Assembly: GCF_001861355.1 (NCBI RefSeq)
Contig: NZ_MASN01000052.1
Coordinates: 124,001-188,000, forward strand
DNA: 64,000 nt
Direction: 5' to 3'
DNA from: Natrialba sp. SSL1
Lineage (GTDB): Archaea; Halobacteriota; Halobacteria; Halobacteriales; Natrialbaceae
The notes below the pieces were generated by a model. That model made no database searches and was not told where the DNA came from. It worked only from the letters and a program-made list of their open reading frames with translations. Each line of letters opens with the position of its first letter. The first letter of the stretch is position 1. Shown here piece by piece: positions 62,182 through 64,000 of the stretch. The position numbers and the translations under genes were made by a program.

Positions 62182-63060
62182 ATGCACGCACTCGTCTTTG
62201 CTGCCGGGCGTGGCACGCGGCTCCAGCCGTACACCGACGACACGCCGAAGCCGCTGCTCGAGGTCGGTGGCGAGCCGTTGCTCCGCCGAACGCTGCAGAC
62301 GGTCACTGACACCGTTCCCGGGATCGAGCAGTTCACCATCGTCGTCGGCTACCGGGGTGACAAAATCGTCGACTGCATCGGGAGCACGGTCGACGGCGTG
62401 CCAGTGTCTTACGCGTGGCAACGCAATCGGAAAGGACTCGCACACGCTGTCTGCCGGGCGGCCGAGGATGGCTACGGTGTCACACTCGCACCTGATGACG
62501 AGAACGTGAACGTGAACGTGAACGAAAACGAGAACGAGAACGAGGACGGAGAGGAGGACAAAGACGCAAACGTGTCAGACACCGCCTTTCCGGACGACGT
62601 ACTGACGATCAACGGCGACAACGCCCTCGACTGTGACCTCTCGGCGCTCGTCGACCGTCACCGCGAACCCGGCGTCGACGGGACACTCCTACTCGACCGC
62701 GTCTCGCGAAACGAAGCCGAAGCGACAGCACTGTGTTCGCTCGCAGCCGACGGCCGTATTCGATCCGTCGAGTCGACACTCGAACGTGGGCAGACGACGG
62801 GCTACATGGCCGCCGGCGTCCAGACCCACGACGGGCCCGACCTGCTCGACGCCTGTCGGACACTCGACCGCGCCGACAGCGGCGAGTTCGAACTCACGGC
62901 TGCACTCGAGTCCCTGCTCGCTGACGGTGCCCAGTACGTCGGGGTCGAACTCGATGGCTGGCATCGAAACGTGAATACGCCGACTGATCTCGAGCGGGCG
63001 CGAGAACGGTTCGAAGGGAGCGCGGTTCGGAGCGAGCGCGGTTCGGAGCGAACGAAGTGA
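62182..63060 (+). CDS. Sugar nucleotidyltransferase (NDP-sugar pyrophosphorylase family)
   Basis: 292 residues from ATG 62182. NTP-transferase motif VFAAGRGTRLQPYTDDTPKPLLEV and NGDNALDCDLSALV. Likely activates a hexose-1-phosphate with NTP. A region after residue 105 is a run of Asn/Val/Glu pairs (repeated GAACGT/GAACGA hexamers at 62505-62545), inserted before the metal site. The C-terminal 20 residues are encoded by the start of the 57-bp repeat array that follows. Confidence 0.87.
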   Translation: MHALVFAAGRGTRLQPYTDDTPKPLLEVGGEPLLRRTLQTVTDTVPGIEQFTIVVGYRGDKIVDCIGSTVDGVPVSYAWQRNRKGLAHAVCRAAEDGYGVTLAPDDENVNVNVNENENENEDGEEDKDANVSDTAFPDDVLTINGDNALDCDLSALVDRHREPGVDGTLLLDRVSRNEAEATALCSLAADGRIRSVESTLERGQTTGYMAAGVQTHDGPDLLDACRTLDRADSGEFELTAALESLLADGAQYVGVELDGWHRNVNTPTDLERARERFEGSAVRSERGSERTK

Positions 63061-63188
63061 GCGAGAACCGCGGAACAGCGAACGGGGAACAGCGTGACCC
63101 GTGAGCGAACGAAGTGAGTGAGAACCGCGGACGAGGAGCGGAGAACAACGTGACCCGCGAGCGAGTGAACTGGGTGAGAACCGCGAAA
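63046..63188 (+). repeat. Imperfect tandem repeat, about 57-bp unit, 2.5 copies
   Basis: Units start at 63046, 63103 and 63159 with GAGCGAACGAAGTGA-type sequence followed by GAGAACCGCGG and a GTGACCC near the end. Copies differ at several bases. The first copy is within the sugar nucleotidyltransferase gene and overlaps its stop. No spacers, so not CRISPR. Confidence 0.75.
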
Positions 63189-63303
63189 GTGCGATCAGTG
63201 TGTACCTAGTTGCAGTTGTTACTATAAGCCAGAACGGCGGCAGGTGGGAAGCATCCTGCCGATGACTACACGTGGCCGTGATCGTCCCTGAAACTTACGT
63301 GGC

Positions 63304-63837
63304 GTGAATCCGAACCCGGACGAAATGACGGTCTCGCTTGCGCTTCGGATCCTTGGCGTTCTCGCCGCCGGCTATCTGCTGTTCGTCACGCTGCTGGCGA
63401 TGGGCCCGATCGGGATGGCGGTGTTCGTGCCATTGCTCGTGATCGGGGCCGTCCAGGTGTATCGAACTCGAACCCGTCCCGAAAACGGCGGGCCAAGTGG
63501 CGAACTGCCGGACTACTGTCCGAACTGCGGCACGGCAATCGAGGCGGATGTATTCGACGCTACGGCTACGGACACTGCTGCTGGCGAGAAGGGCGATCAG
63601 GGTGACGAGCGTAATCGCCACGCGGACAGCAAGGGTTCCGATGAACAGCCGTGGCGCGTCCACTACTGTGCCGGCTGTGGTGCACCGCTTCAAGCCGGTG
63701 ACGACAGTGACTCGAGATTCGAGGCGGGCGAAACGGGCACCACCGGTCACACTGGCTCGACGAACTGCCCGAGCTGTGGCTCACCGAACGATGCGGGACG
63801 GGAGACGTGTGCGTACTGCGAGACGGTACTCGAGTAG
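63304..63837 (+). CDS. Membrane protein with C-terminal zinc ribbons
   Basis: 177 residues from GTG 63304; an ATG at 63325 (MTVSLALRIL) is equally possible. Two hydrophobic helices (about 10-28 and 33-50) are followed by a cytoplasmic part with three Cys pairs: YCPNCGTAIEA, YCAGCGAPLQA and CPSCGSPNDAGRETCAYC. The protein resembles small zinc-ribbon membrane proteins common in archaea, of unknown role. An acidic insertion separates the first two ribbons. Confidence 0.75.
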   Translation: MNPNPDEMTVSLALRILGVLAAGYLLFVTLLAMGPIGMAVFVPLLVIGAVQVYRTRTRPENGGPSGELPDYCPNCGTAIEADVFDATATDTAAGEKGDQGDERNRHADSKGSDEQPWRVHYCAGCGAPLQAGDDSDSRFEAGETGTTGHTGSTNCPSCGSPNDAGRETCAYCETVLE

Positions 63838-64000
63838 CTACACCAGCGCCTCGAGCAGGGAGCACTTCCGGCAGATATCACGGGTCGTCGTGGATCCACA
63901 CTCGGTACAGTCTTGAAGGTCTGCGCCGTCGTCGCCGCTGAACTCGTCGGACGTGATGCCCGCGAGTTCTTCGTATCCAGAGAGAATCGAGTGGCGGGTA
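63838..64000 (-). CDS. C-terminus of tRNA 2-thiolation protein (Ctu1/NcsA, TIGR00269 type), cut by window edge
   Basis: Visible 53 residues end with RHSILSGYEELAGITSDEF, then CTECGSTTTRDICRKC and LLEALV. This C-terminal zinc finger and the stop position match the TtcA/Ctu1 family that thiolates U34 in tRNA together with SAMP2 in haloarchaea. The catalytic PP-loop part lies outside the window. Confidence 0.75.
   Translation of the reverse strand, partial: TRHSILSGYEELAGITSDEFSGDDGADLQDCTECGSTTTRDICRKCSLLEALV

Noticed and set aside
63046-63188. Possible CRISPR array
   Set aside because: Copies are contiguous and divergent, without unique spacers.

Overview
The window comes from an extremely halophilic archaeon (class Halobacteria). 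The predicted proteins are strongly acidic and the DNA is GC-rich. The genes include haloarchaeal signatures: a bacterioruberin carotenoid cluster (crtD-lyeJ-cruF with crtB), the cdrL / cdrS-ftsZ2 cell-division locus, HTH_10 (bacterio-opsin activator type) regulators, aIF2-beta with a TRAM domain, eIF1A, and an IS1341-type TnpB element. Many proteins carry acidic simple-sequence insertions, which fits the Natrialbales, but the species cannot be fixed from this sequence alone.

Layout. 1-6.2 kb: SPW-repeat protein (cut by the edge), a Dna2-like nuclease-helicase, a K+ channel and an AIR-synthase-like protein. 6.3-26 kb: a catabolic island for phenylacetate and related acyl-CoA compounds. It holds a flavin/F420 oxidoreductase, SDR, HAD, aminoglycoside-phosphotransferase-like protein, 3-hydroxyacyl-CoA dehydrogenase/enoyl-CoA hydratase fusion, enoyl-CoA hydratase, MaoC, paaK, an HTH_10 regulator divergent from paaABCD, a separate zinc-ribbon gene that looks like the missing C-terminal half of PaaD, paaI, an epimerase, a tandem EthD protein, an HD protein, an IclR regulator and an amidohydrolase. 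26-38.7 kb: Lhr-type helicase, methyltransferase, NAD(P)HX dehydratase, a large PAS/GAF/HTH_10 sensor-regulator, a PLD-family protein, an EEP-family protein, BrkB, YwbE and MsrB. 38.8-48.4 kb: TIGR00300/ornithine-cyclodeaminase family protein, carotenoid genes, eIF1A, FAH-family hydrolase and sulfurtransferase. 48.5-55.8 kb: a cobamide nucleotide-loop and salvage operon (cbiB, cobS, cobY, cobT, cobD, cbiZ, plus a leading HAD gene and a trailing unknown). 55.9-57.5 kb: a TnpB insertion element. 57.7-64 kb: aIF2-beta, DUF5789, tRNA-Tyr, cdrL, cdrS-ftsZ2, a sugar nucleotidyltransferase and a zinc-ribbon membrane protein, ending in the C-terminus of a Ctu1/NcsA-like tRNA thiolase.

How it works together. 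PaaK would activate phenylacetate, PaaABC(D) would epoxidise phenylacetyl-CoA, and the MaoC and hydratase/dehydrogenase proteins would carry out later steps. No PaaE reductase and no PaaZ aldehyde dehydrogenase are visible here. A shared inverted repeat (GTGGTGT-N5/6-ACACC) sits next to the TATA boxes of both paaK and paaA. The cobamide operon covers nearly all nucleotide-loop steps except a recognised phosphatase.

The most interesting non-coding signals are the structured 5' region of cdrS-ftsZ2, with five GTAAGAC/GTCTTAC half-sites; three TGTTC-N9-GAACA sites around iclR; three ATTGTTA repeats exactly 30 bp apart between the SDR and HAD genes; and a 512-bp gene-free stretch with an inverted repeat next to tRNA-Tyr.
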